From assembly GCF_029633865.1 (NCBI RefSeq), contig NC_079220.1, positions 58,666,937 through 58,730,936 on the forward strand: DNA of 64,000 nt. Direction: 5' to 3'. Of this stretch, positions 1-28,242 are shown piece by piece. The position numbers were made by a program, and so were the translations under genes. Numbering within the stretch: position 1 is the first letter of the stretch; each line of letters starts with the position of its first letter. The DNA comes from Lampris incognitus (lineage: Eukaryota > Chordata > Actinopteri > Lampriformes > Lampridae). Under the pieces are notes generated by a model that had not been told where the DNA came from, did no database searches, and saw only the letters and a list, made by a program, of their open reading frames with translations.

Positions 1-3000
1 GGAGACAATCCCTGCGCAGGAAGTCCACACTGAGCTCTCTGTTGTTCGGGGAGGATGAGGCAGAGGCCCTGAAGTCCAAAAACATCAAGCAGACGGAGTT
101 GGTTGCAGCCCTGCGAGAAGCTATCAGCCGCATTGCAGAGCATTTCAACTGTCTGGATCCACACCACTCCAGCACCGTGAGTCCACGTTCATCACTTGTC
201 CACTAGCACAGAGGCAGAACAAGCCACAAAACCTAATGAATCGTTTTGTAAATTGCTTAATTTGCCTACAGATACAGCAGTGTCAGCCATATACAGCAAA
301 GAACATCAGAGTCAAGACCACTGTTAACAAAACTGTTGGATATTGCATTAAAGTGATACTTTAATCCATTTACAATGAACGACCATGCAGTCTTTGTCTT
401 GCTTTTGGACATGTTATGTTGATTGGAAACAGGCTAACTGTGGGGATCAAACCTTTGTCTCTGGTTACAAGATGGTGTCTTTAACTACAAGGCTATTAGA
501 GATCTCCTCCTCTTAGCTAGGGTATTTGATCGTAAACAATGGCTCGGTCTCAGTTTTGTAGTAATAACAATGTAATGCATCGAGTGAGGATACTCACAAC
601 ACTATCAGTTGCATCCATTTTGACCTTTCTGATTTGTCACATCTTTTCACTTTCTATCTTTCTTGATCTGCTCTCTCTCCAGGACCTGACCCCTGACTAT
701 TCCATGGAGAGCCACCAGCGGGACCATGAAAACTTCCTAGTTGTGTCTCGTAACCGACGGCGACGAGCCAAAGCTCTTTTGGACTTTGAGCGCCATGATG
801 ATGATGAGCTGGGTTTCAGAAAAAATGATATAATTACTGTGAGTTTTGTAAACACAACCTGCCTCAGTCTTTGAGATACACACAAAAGCCTCTTCTTAGA
901 CTATATTTTCTTCTTTGCCCTTCTCTAGATCATCTCACAGAAGGATGAGCACTGCTGGGTGGGAGAACTCAATGGTCTTAGAGGCATGTGCTGTTTGATA
1001 GTTACCACACCTACTGATGCCCTTTGGATTTTTGCCATTCATTTCTATACATTTTCTAAAAGCTCATTTGTTTTTCATGGAACAGGTTGGTTTCCAGCAA
1101 AGTTTGTTGAGATCCTTGATGAAAGAAGCAAAGAGGTATGTCAACTAGATTAAGTTACTTCATACTGAAATTTATTTGACATTCAGCTATTCTGTAAATT
1201 GTTTATTCCATGTATTTTTTGGTTGGTTCTCATCCTTTGCTGCATTCCTCATCCCCACTGGACTGTTCTGTGCTCCACAATTAAAGGGAAAATTCACTGA
1301 CTTTCAGCCTTATTTTTGTCTATCTGCAACAGGGATAGCACATGAAAAACACCTGCAGTTGTTTGCAATCATTTCTGCCTCTCTGGGGCAACAGTGAAAC
1401 TGTTTTTTTTTTTTTTTTTTTTTTTTTTGTTTATTCTGCCCATCAAGTGATGTATCGTGACATCAGTTGCAGCCAGAAAAACCACAGCCTGTAGGCAAAA
1501 AACACATTCTCATTCTCTCAGCTAAGTTTCTGATGGTTGAAATGATGTCCCACACAATTAGTGCAGAGGACTTTATGGACAAGGATACTCAAGCTTATGC
1601 GCTATGCATTCTGGTACATGTTGGCACTGTGGAAAAGACTGAGCAAGACAACACCGATTTCTTCGTCAATATAGTACACAGGGAGAACTTTATTGCTTCA
1701 GTCGACTACATTACTCATCAGTACTGATTGCACATACACAAAACAATTGGTGAAATGGCCCTTTAACCTGACTCTTCATTATCAGTCTGTCTTGAATTAA
1801 GGACCAGTCTATTTAATGTCTACTGCCCCCAGTACTCACTAGCAGGCGATGACTCTGTGACGGAGGCGGTGACAGACCTGGCTAGAGGGACTCTGTGTCC
1901 AGCCCTCAAGGCCATCTTCCAGCATGGCCTCAAGAAACCATCCATACTTGGTGGGGCCTGCCACCCATGGCTCTTCATAGAGGAGGTAGGAAATAAACTG
2001 AGTTTGAATTGTGTCAGTGTCTTATGGCTCCTGTTTTTCAATTCCACATGTATGCATGTGTTATGGTATGTGATGGAATTTGGTGTGCACTTGCCTTTCC
2101 ATATAGTAGAATAAAATATTTCTCTCAGCCAGTGAATGATTTATTTGAGTGAATTTATTAAGACTTGGCTAAGAGACGAGTACAGTGTATAAACATGAGG
2201 AATATCTGTTGTATTTTGAGAGAAAGAAAGTTGAGCAGTATTTATAGTAAGGGAAAAACAAGCCTGTGGTGCAGACTAAATAAAAGAAGGGGATGGTATA
2301 GATGGAAAAGCACTGGTACAACAAATAAAGATATAGAAAACACTGTCCAGCAAGTATAAGCAACACTTCCTCCGCACATACCTTTTTTCCACATACATTT
2401 TTCCACCCTAGCTTTGTTTTGTTTTACCAGTAGTGTGTTCTGGTCTTCTCTCAGGCGGCCAGCAGAGAGGTTGAGAGGGATTTCAACTCAGTATATTCCA
2501 GACTGGTGCTGTGTAAAACCTACAGGTAAAACATATACCTTCACTCATGCTCTCTGGCCCCTCGCCTATAATCACACAATGACTCATTCCCTCCGGCTTC
2601 TTCAGGTTGGATGAAGATGGGAAGGTACTAACACCTGAAGAGCTGCTATACAGAGTGAGTACTGTTGCTGAAAGAATGTCTGAATCACACGTCATATAAT
2701 CACTAGACATGATGCATCGTTCAAGGTTTTGTTTTGTTGAAGGATTGGGAATGAAAGTAGACTGTTTAGCACTGATTTGGTAAACATGAATTGAGCTTTT
2801 TTCAGTCTATAATGCTCCATTCAGCCATCACCTCCACTGAGATAAATCTCTCAGCTGATCACTTGGCTTCTTTAAGCCCAATTTATGCTCCAAATGTCGG
2901 CTAGCAGACAAAAAAGTGTCTCTCGAGTTGTTGCATTTATGCTTGTCGCAATGTCGCTGACTGTCTCCTGGTATCTATGGAAACGTTTCGCGTCACGCAC

Positions 3001-5577
3001 TGTGTTGTAAACAACGCTCTCAAGCAAAACCATGGCAACGCTCGACCACCTCGTCCCTTCGATCCAACTATCCAATCACAGCTAAGCGACGTAATGTGCG
3101 CGAGTCTGCGACATAAGAAAATGTGTCGTGTACGCGACAGCCCTGGCAGACACAAAAAGTGTCTCTCGTGACGTCAAAATTGTCGAGAGACCTCTGTCTG
3201 CTAGCCGACATTTGGAGTATAAATTGGGCCTTAGGAATCCAGCCCACAAATTGGGGACATTTCCATGCATACCAGTGTATACCTGGATATTACAGAAATC
3301 GCGTTATTTTGAACCATTGAAAATGTTGAATTAAAATATTTCTCTAAGCTTAATACCTCCACTAATGAGGTGTCATACTGCATGTAAATATATTAATTGT
3401 TTGTCTAAGGAAACAGTGAATGAGCTCCTTCTGTATCTCCTGGTCAGGCAGTGCAGTCGGTGAACCTGAGCCATGACACAGCACATACCCTGATGGATGT
3501 CAAGTTCAGGTCCCTTATCTGTGTGGGTCTCAAGTGAGTTCTCGATGGTGACACTGGTCCCCCATCACAGTCACTCCCAGGGTTCCTACATGGGTCTGGA
3601 TAGAATGGGAAAGTATAGTTAATGATTTTGACACTTTAAAGTTGCCTAAACCTTACATTTTGTGTATGCTGCCTAATATTGCAAGCCTATACCCTAAGTT
3701 ACAAAAAAATGAATGGTAAGTCTTCTTTTTTGGGAAAGGTATGTCATTTTATCATAGAAAATTAGTAGTAACCTCACCTTGCCTTCTGTCACCTTGTTCA
3801 TACACGGAGAACTATGAGTGAACACAAATATTTTCACTCACTAGCTGATGCAGGTATACTGAACTCATTCATTTCCAACTCTTTCCTCCCATCAGTGAGC
3901 AAGTGCTCCACCTGTGGCTGGAGGTGCTGTGCTCCAGTATGGCTGCCGTAGAGAAGTGGTACCATCCATGGTCCTTCCTCCGCAGCCCCGGCTGGGTGCA
4001 GATCAAGTGTGAGCTCAGGTAAGATATCCATATAGCACACAGAGCAAAAAGAAAGAGGCCGAGATAGTTGAAAAAGCAAAGACTGAAAGAATGACAAATA
4101 AAGATGAAAGAAATAAAGCCAGTAAACCACAGTGCCCCATGTCTTCAAGCACGCGCAGTAATCCAGGTCAGAAAACCAGTTTGAATCAGTTCAGCTAGAA
4201 GTGACCCCTTCAGTCTAAAAGACTGAACTGATTTACTGTTTCCCATCTTACTTGAAAGTGAAGTTTATCAAAACGTCATTTGACCCCCCCCCCTTCAAAA
4301 AAAGCCTCCCAACATAAAAACACAAAAACAATACAAAAAGTTTAGAATGAAGACATTGAACAATCGAAGGGAAAGCCTGTGTGTGTTTGTGTGCGTGTGC
4401 GCGCGGATATTGACTGTGATTTGACTTACGAGCTTAACAGTGACCTGTTAATTGTTGTCATTTCCCCAGGGTCCTTTCAAAGTTTGCCTTCAGTCTCTCT
4501 CAAGATTGTGAACTACCTGACAGAAAGGAGGTGAGCCATAGCAAATGCCGTCCAAACATACACGTCTATAACCGTACATGTATCTATAAACATACATCAG
4601 TCTATAAACATACATCCATCTATAAACATACATGTCTATAAACATACATCTGTCTATAAACATACATTTATCTATAAACAAATGTCTATAAACATATGCG
4701 TGTCTGCAAACATACATGTGTTTATAAACATACACATGTCAATAAACGTGTCTATAAACATACATGTCTATAAACATAAATCTGTGTAAACATACATGTA
4801 TCTATAAACATACATATGTCTAAACATATGTGTCTATAAACATACAAGTGTCGATAAAACATACACGTGTCTATAAACATGCATGTATCTATAAACATAC
4901 ATGTGTCTAAACACATGTCTATAAACATACATGTATCTATAAACATACAGGTGTCTATAAACACATCTGTCTAAACATACATGTGTATAAACATACTTCT
5001 GTCTATAAACACATGTATCCATAAACATACACGTGTCTATAAACATACATGTGTCTGTAAACATACATGTGTCTTATCAACAATGGGTTTTGGTGAAAAT
5101 ATTGACCAGCAGTGGGGGCAATATAAAGTTGTGTAAGAATTTCAGTAGGTGCTTACAAGCATTTACAGGACACACAAAGGAATCGGTCTTCAGCTGTTGG
5201 TTCTACAACTGCTGCCCTCCTTCACTCACCAGTAGAGGGCAGCTGAACTGGTGCAGCTTGTATGCAACTTCGTTTTGAAATTGTTCAAGCAACCAGTGGG
5301 ATTGTGTTTTTAGTTGGATATGATCTTTAAACTTTAGCCGACTCAGTTTTTTAAAAATAATTCTGCACTTGTCTAAAAATAAATATCAGCAGAAAGGTTA
5401 TCAGTATACCTGAGTCGGCCTCTGCTTATCTCACGCTGAGTGCTCATACACTACCTTCAGGTTACTCGCTCACTCGTTTCCCTTCCTTCCTAGGAGAAAG
5501 AGCAGAGGCCACTGAAAGAGGGAGTGCAAGACATGCTGGTGAAGCATCACCTCTTCAGCTGGGACATCGACGGCTAG
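1..5577 (+). CDS. sgsm3: sgsm3, C-terminal half (SH3 and RUN domains); 5' part outside the window
   Basis: Small G protein signalling modulator 3 (RUTBC3) is a cytoplasmic TBC-SH3-RUN protein linked to Rab and Rap small GTPases. Exons read from splice sites: 1-176 (partial), 683-838, 929-983, 1086-1135, 1833-1985, 2455-2525, 2606-2654, 3448-3533, 3896-4018, 4470-4530 and 5494-5577, stop TAG at 5575-5577. All phases join and give 353 residues of a protein that is about 750 long in human. The SH3 domain is at about residues 87-141 of this part (ALLDF start, conserved CW, then GWFPAKFVE); the RUN domain is at about 150-316 ([19 protein letters not shown], then [10 protein letters not shown]). 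The protein ends [11 protein letters not shown], as in vertebrate SGSM3. The TBC GAP domain must lie upstream. The intron at 984-1085 needs a GC donor. Introns hold a MITE and a 16-bp minisatellite. The family match is from memory, but the whole domain order and C-terminus agree. Confidence 0.95.
2875..3230. mobile_element. MITE with terminal inverted repeats and TTA target duplication (PIF/Harbinger-like), in an sgsm3 intron
   Basis: The ends are inverted copies over about 38 bp: the left end reads AGCCCAATTTATGCTCC and the right end GGAGTATAAATTGGGCC. The inner part, with ATGTCGGCTAGCAGAC, is also mirrored. TTA occurs at both 2872-2874 and 3231-3233 and fits a 3-bp target duplication. A TWA duplication is typical of PIF/Harbinger elements. 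There is no transposase frame, so it is non-autonomous. It lies in the intron between exons 2606-2654 and 3448-3533. Confidence 0.7.
4555..5078. repeat. 16-bp minisatellite in an sgsm3 intron
   Basis: The unit is close to GTCTATAAACATACAT, repeated about 30 times with indels and substitutions. Long reading frames in it on the minus strand (repeats of MFIDTC) are by-products of the repeat. It lies just downstream of the 4470-4530 exon. Confidence 0.9.
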
Positions 5578-7586
5578 ACACTAAAAGACTGCAGAAAAAC
5601 TGCTGCACCCCCTCCTTTCCTTGTGTGTGTGTGTGTGTGTGTGTGAGCCATCTTTTAAGCTGATGTTCACAGACTGATAACAGTCGTACATCTAAATCCA
5701 ACATCACCTGCAGCTGGAGACTGTATCACAATTATGAAGCGTTGCACTTCCTCCTTCATTCCACAGATTCGGTGATGTGCACCATGTAGTTTGCCAAACT
5801 TCTCTGCCAAAAAAAAAGAAAAATCAGCATCCTCTGCATCAACTTAATCTGTGTTGCAGTCGCTGAGCACAGAGCGAGCGCCTTTATTTTTCTAAGGTCA
5901 TGATTAAGTTCAGTCTGTGTTTTATGCTGTAAGCTTTTAAAGTCGGATGGAAGTGGTTTATCTTTCAGACTGTCTTTCGGACGTTGCGTTGGTTTGTGTG
6001 GCGTGACGTGTGCATGCGTAAGCATACTTCAGAGTCTGATGTTTGTCTGGTAAATACTAGTTAAATCTTCACTACCGTAAGCTAATGGTACAACACTCCT
6101 TGTGCACAAAGCACATAGCTTGTGGACTGGAAAGTTCGTCCCTCAGAACGTTCAGTAAAGAGTATTTTTGTAGTGTGTCCTCACAGCTGTGTGATGCCTG
6201 CGTGACTGTGTCTGTCTGCAGTGAAGCAGTGACAAATGGACTGTAGGTCATTCCTTTCTGCTCCTTGTGTTTGTATGTTAAACACAGCAACGTGATAAGC
6301 ACTCGACTTTGTCGTGGACCTACCTTCCCCAGTAGTCCCAGTGTACTACTCAAATGTAGTGAAGTAGATGAGTCCGTCCAAATGCTGCCGACGTTTAAAT
6401 GTGTTAATTCTGTAGGGGAGCGCTACTTTACTTTCCTCTGTACCCGAAAACGCCACTGGGTGCTCATTAAATGTTCATGTCACATCCGCTAAGTCAAGTC
6501 AAGTCAAGTCAAGTCAAGTCAAGCCTGTCCAGCCAGACTGGTCTCACCACTCGCTGCTGACTGAAGAGTGGTGAACAGTAGGTGAGACCAGCGAACAGTA
6601 GGTGAGACCAGCTGCTGACTGAGCAGCGGTGCAGTAGGTGCACTGGTACGACACAGTTTAAATCAAATGGGTTTCAGCTACGGTGGCTGAGAAGCACACG
6701 TGTCGTTACGTTTAGAGGAAACCTATATAAATGTTACATAAATGTATGAGATGGCCTATAATTTGTTATTTGTCTTTGCTTTTTGTACAAAAAGTGTACA
6801 TTTTGAGATGTGATTTGTGACTAGATAAGCTTGTGGAGGATTTAGATGATGACATACTCAGTAGTGCTCGGTGGTCGATTTGGTCACATTGATTTTTGAG
6901 TTGAACTCCAGCGTTCATGTAAACCAAGCACTTCTCTGTGTTACAGTAGATGTAATGCTGGCATTCAGCCAGTAGTACGTACCCTGTTCGAGCAAACTAT
7001 TTACTGTCTACCTTATCGCAACTTTTCATGACCCGTGTTGGTCTGTTTTCACTTGATGTTTAATAGCTGATTTAAGTGGTTGACAGATGACTAGTTACTA
7101 GTGGCAGTTTTGATTTTCCCCTGTTGCCAAGAATATATTTTATTCCCTCAGATTAAATCTGATCTTTCAGCAACCAGCTTTAAGTTTGACGACTTTTTTT
7201 TTTTTGGCTTAAAAATACTGGTGAGGTAAAGGTTTGTGATATTTTCACATCTTCAAACACTTGTAATTTAAAACGGTTTTCAATTTGGTACATTTGAGCC
7301 CAAGTATAAATCACACATTAAATACACTGTCCAAGTATAAATCGCACATTAAATACACTGTCAGAAGTGGTACTGTGAGTATACTGCATGCAGTCTGGCA
7401 TTTCAGAAGTAAATCAAACGTTTGCTTATCCAGCTAACAGTTCCATTTTCCTTCTGTGTTGGTCTACTGAAACTGTTTAGACTGAAGATCTGCCACCGTC
7501 TCCACCTTCCTGCACATATAACGTGTTGTTTGTCATCATTATGGAGACCATAACACTTGATGGGATGAACGTTAGCCCTTGTCCTG
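5578..7586 (+). other. sgsm3 3' UTR and flank, no further gene seen
   Basis: This begins right after the sgsm3 stop codon. It holds a (GT)n run at about 5620-5644, an (AAGTC)n run at about 6490-6522, and a short direct repeat (GGTGAGACCAGC) near 6580-6612. A 33-bp sequence is duplicated in tandem at about 7301-7363. ATTAAA at 6466-6471 and 7317-7322 are possible but unproven poly(A) signals. No reading frame here resembles a protein I recognise. Confidence 0.5.
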
Positions 7587-7589
7587 TTC

Positions 7590-7912
7590 ACTTACTCTTA
7601 AGTGCCTCCTCCCTCCCCCTTTTTCTCCCCAATTGTACTTGGCCAATTACCCCACTCTTACCCCACTCTCAGTTACCCCATGCTATTCCGACCAGTTCCC
7701 CCTCCCCCCTGAATAGGCGCCCGACTGACCAGAGGAGGCGCTAGTACAGTGACCAGGACACACACCCACATCTGGCTTCCCATCTGCAGACACGGCCAAT
7801 TGTGTCTGCAGGGATGCCTGACCAAGCCGGAAGTAACACGGGGATTTGAACTGACGATCCCCGTGTTGGTAGGCAACGGAATAGACCGCCACGCCACCCA
7901 GACGCCCCTCTA
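7590..7912 (-). mobile_element. tRNA-derived SINE-like repeat, minus strand
   Basis: Read on the minus strand it starts GGGCGTCTGGGTGGCGTGGC and has a B-box-like segment near CAGTTCAAATCCCCG, followed by a body ending in ATTGGGGAGAAAAAGGG. A truncated copy of the same family lies at about 59752-59917 on the + strand. The tRNA-like head suggests a SINE; the family name is not known to me. Confidence 0.7.
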
Positions 7913-7935
7913 AGTGCCTTTTAAAAAACTTAACT

Positions 7936-8492
7936 TGCCGGCACCCATACCAACATGTACCCTGGCTCTGCCAAATGACAGAAGCTAAGCAAGTGTTGGC
8001 TTGGCTAGTACTTGGATGGAAGACCTCCCGGGAAAACTCGAGTTGCTGCCAGAAGTGGTGTTGGTGGGCCAGTAGGGGGCAGTCTTCCCTGTGTTCCTAA
8101 TAAAAACAACAAATATCAAATCCCAATGCCCAGGTGCAGTGAAGGGGACACTGTGCTGTAGGAGATGCCGTCCTTCAGGTGAGACGTTAAACCAGATCCT
8201 GACTCACTGGCACTTATCACAAACAGTAGGGGGTTACCCGGTGTCCTGGCAACATTCCCAACCTGGCTCTCTCCATCTGGCCACCTCATCATCTTCTCCC
8301 CCCCTCAGTGATTGGCTCAATGATTCCCCCCTCTCAAGCTGATGTGAGTGTTCTGGTGCAAAATGGCTGGCGTGCATCACCCAGGTGGTGCTGCACATTG
8401 GTGGTGGTTGAGGTGTCCCCCCCCCCCCCCCTTCACTGTTAAGCACTTGGGGTGTCTAGAAAAGCGCTAAATAAATATTATTATTATTATTA
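7936..8492 (+). mobile_element. 5S rRNA-derived SINE (SINE3-like)
   Basis: The head contains GAAGCTAAGCAAGTGTTGGC followed by TAGTACTTGGATGGAAGACC, which closely follows the internal promoter region of 5S rRNA. The body continues to a tail with GTGTCTAGAAAAGCGC, AATAAA and (TTA)n. SINE3-type elements with a 5S rRNA head are known from zebrafish. A separate copy of the same tail lies at 59348-59425 in the other orientation. Confidence 0.8.
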
Positions 8493-9615
8493 ACATTAGT
8501 AAATGAATTGTAGAATACAAATGAGCTGTTTATTTCTTAATACATTGGAAAAAGGAAGATGGTGCCCAGAAGGAAGGATGCACCACAGGTAAGTTCATAA
8601 AGTGTTTAATAATGCTCATTATGTCTGAGGCAAACTGGTAAAATCTCCACAACATGTAAACAGCAATGAGACAACCCATGAGGAACTAGACATACAAAGG
8701 ACACTGTAAGTACTGAATTTCTTACAATCATGAACTGTTAGGAGTGAAGACATGATGCACTATGTTCATACCTACTGTATCATACTACTGTAAAAAGGTT
8801 CTGTAGATGGAACGACTGATGGCAGGAGCTTAAGAGACACTACTGTGTGTTATAAGAGCACAAGTGAGATGCTGGGTGAATGAAGACCATCTCCAAGAAC
8901 TGGATTTCTGCATTCATGGTAAATAATTGTGGTCAGTTAAAAAATCTGACAGTTTTTTTTTCCTATATTAACTTTAAAACCACAGCATGCCTTCTGCTAC
9001 ATTCTTTTTTTTCCCATACATTTTTGTACACAACTTTCCATTCACAACTAATAACTATATTACATATGCAATATATAAATATCACATGGAACTGTGTTCC
9101 ACTGCAGAGACGAAGGGAATGCATTTCAATTCATAGCTGCTCATATCGGTACTGGACCCTTCACCTGGTGTTCAGCTACACTGACGTGATGTATGAAGTG
9201 AAGAGGATTGCTGAGGGACTTGTGTTTCCAAACCAAAGGCCGGTCCCTTTGTTTCTGTTCTTGTGGTGTTGGATGAAAGTTGAGTTGTAGATTTTGTGAC
9301 ACCATTGATGTAACGCTCGATGAAAATTAAGTTCACAAACACCAGGCTTGATCTGAACGACCATCATTTTACAAGAGTGAAGGCAGCTGGCAAAAAAGGA
9401 AAAAAAATGGGCAAGGGAGAGCAAACGGTTTTGTTTTGGATGGAGGTCCCCCTGCCATCCTCCCTGATGGTGCAGGGATTCTTGCTGTAATGGTGCCTGC
9501 TGCACAGGAAGGCGTGTGAAAAAGACCAAGGGATGCGTTTGTTTCTGTCGTGGTCCAAAGACTGGTTTCCTTCTTCGAGTGAAGACACTTGATGGGGGGG
9601 GGATGGGCAGGTAGT
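8493..9615 (-). other. gtpbp1 3' UTR and flank
   Basis: This lies downstream of the gtpbp1 stop codon on the minus strand. AATAAA on the minus strand at 8529-8534 is a candidate poly(A) signal just before the SINE3-like element begins. No other coding exon is seen. Confidence 0.4.
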
Positions 9616-26946
<17,331 letters not shown>

Positions 26947-27359
26947 TACTCAGCCGCCGCTCCCGGACACACGGCGGCGTAGAAGAGCTAGCGGGGGGGG
27001 GTTAAGGGGGGGGTTGGTCGTTGCAGTGATGGAGCGGAGCGCCCTGGAGGAAGTCAGCGCAGCCGGACGCCACACCTGAACAAGCGCTTGGGTCGCGATG
27101 TGGCAGAGAGACGCGCTAATGACACAACACAACAGACACACACGTACGTGTGCGGCGCTACGCGTCCTGCCCGCAGCACATCTTCACACGCACGCACACA
27201 CACGCACACACGCAGCCACCGCGGCCAAAGTCACCAGGGGGGCGGGGCCAGGCCGAGCGCGCCACGCCTGCGCTTAAGTGGCCAATGGCGCCAAAGCTGA
27301 TTATAAACACCGCGCAAGCGGACCAATCGGGCCGAGGGGGTCGTTCATATAATTACAGA

Positions 27360-27515
27360 CCGGGATGGAACATGTCAAACTACGCCACCTGCTGGACACA
27401 GTCGTAGAAAACAATTCTCCCTCATTCCCCATAATGCGAGGGCCCTTGTGTGCCACCTCAACTAGTTCAAATCAGGATCAAATGTTTGCATTTTGATAAC
27501 ATAAACATTATATAT
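27360..27515. repeat. Left copy of a 150-bp duplication
   Basis: This stretch (CAAACTACGCCACCTGCTGG, AACTAGTTCAAATC, then CATAAACATTATATAT) is repeated with about 90% identity at 28056-28210 in the same orientation. Between the copies lie AT-rich sequence and a family A SINE. Confidence 0.8.
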
Positions 27516-27621
27516 GTGTGTATGTTTATTATATACGTTTATAATAAACATGTAATGTTTATGTTTACAATAAAACATAAGTATGTATGTAATATAATAA
27601 TATTACATATATAATAATGTT

Positions 27622-27970
27622 TAGGGCGGCATAGTGGCACAGTGGTTGGCACGGTCGCCTCACAGCAAGAAGGTCCTGGGTCCAACCTTGGTGGGTCGTC
27701 CTCTGAGTGGAGTTTGCATGTTCTCCCCGTGTCTGTGTGGGTTTCCTCCGGGGGCTCCGGTTTCTTCCCAGCTGAACTGGCTGTACTAAATTGTCCCTAG
27801 GTGTGTGTGAGTGTGTGTGTGTGTGTGTGTGTGAGTGTGAGTGTGTGTGTGTGTGTGTGGGCCCTGTGATGGTCTGGCGGCCTGTCCAGGGTGTCTCCCC
27901 GCCTGCCATCCAGTGACTGCTGGGATAGGCTCCAGCAGGGTAAGCGGTTAAGGTAATGGATGGATGTATG
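27622..27970 (+). mobile_element. tRNA-head SINE-like repeat, family A
   Basis: It starts GGCGGCATAGTGGCACAGTG, with an A-box-like region and CCTGGGTCCAACC in the B-box position. The body has GAGTTTGCATGTTCTCCCCG and GTTTCCTCCGGGGGCTCC, an internal (GT)n run, CCTGTCCAGGGTGTCTCCC and a TGGATGGATG tail. A second, head-truncated copy lies at 54150-54440. Confidence 0.75.
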
Positions 27971-28055
27971 GTTATAAGAAACATTATAAGCATTATATAT
28001 ACGTATATATATAACCAGGCTTAAATTAAAGTTTTTTTCCCTAGGTCTCTTAGGG

Positions 28056-28197
28056 AATGTGCCAAACTACGCCACCTGCTGGACAAATTCATAGAAAACA
28101 ATTCTCCTGCGTTCCCCATAATACGGGGGCCCTTGTGCGCCACCTTCTCAACTAGTTCAAATCCGGATCAAATCTAGATGTTTACATTTTCATAAAC

Positions 28198-28210
<13 letters not shown>
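28056..28210. repeat. Right copy of a 150-bp duplication
   Basis: It matches 27360-27515 directly (see that entry). It ends at a (TA)n run of about 38 bp that carries the palindromic Tc1 derivative. Confidence 0.8.

Positions 28211-28239
<29 letters not shown>

Positions 28240-28242
<3 letters not shown>

Noticed and set aside
539-682. Upstream extension of the sgsm3 exon at 683
   Set aside because: The open frame runs back into the intron; the CTCTCTCCAG acceptor at 673-682 and phase 0 joining to the first exon decide the boundary.
1467-1727. 86-residue frame in an sgsm3 intron
   Set aside because: No domain, no splice-site context and no resemblance to the protein; the flanking exons join in frame without it.
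7936-8050. A true 5S rRNA gene
   Set aside because: Only part of the 5S sequence is present, with many changes, and it is joined to a SINE body and tail.
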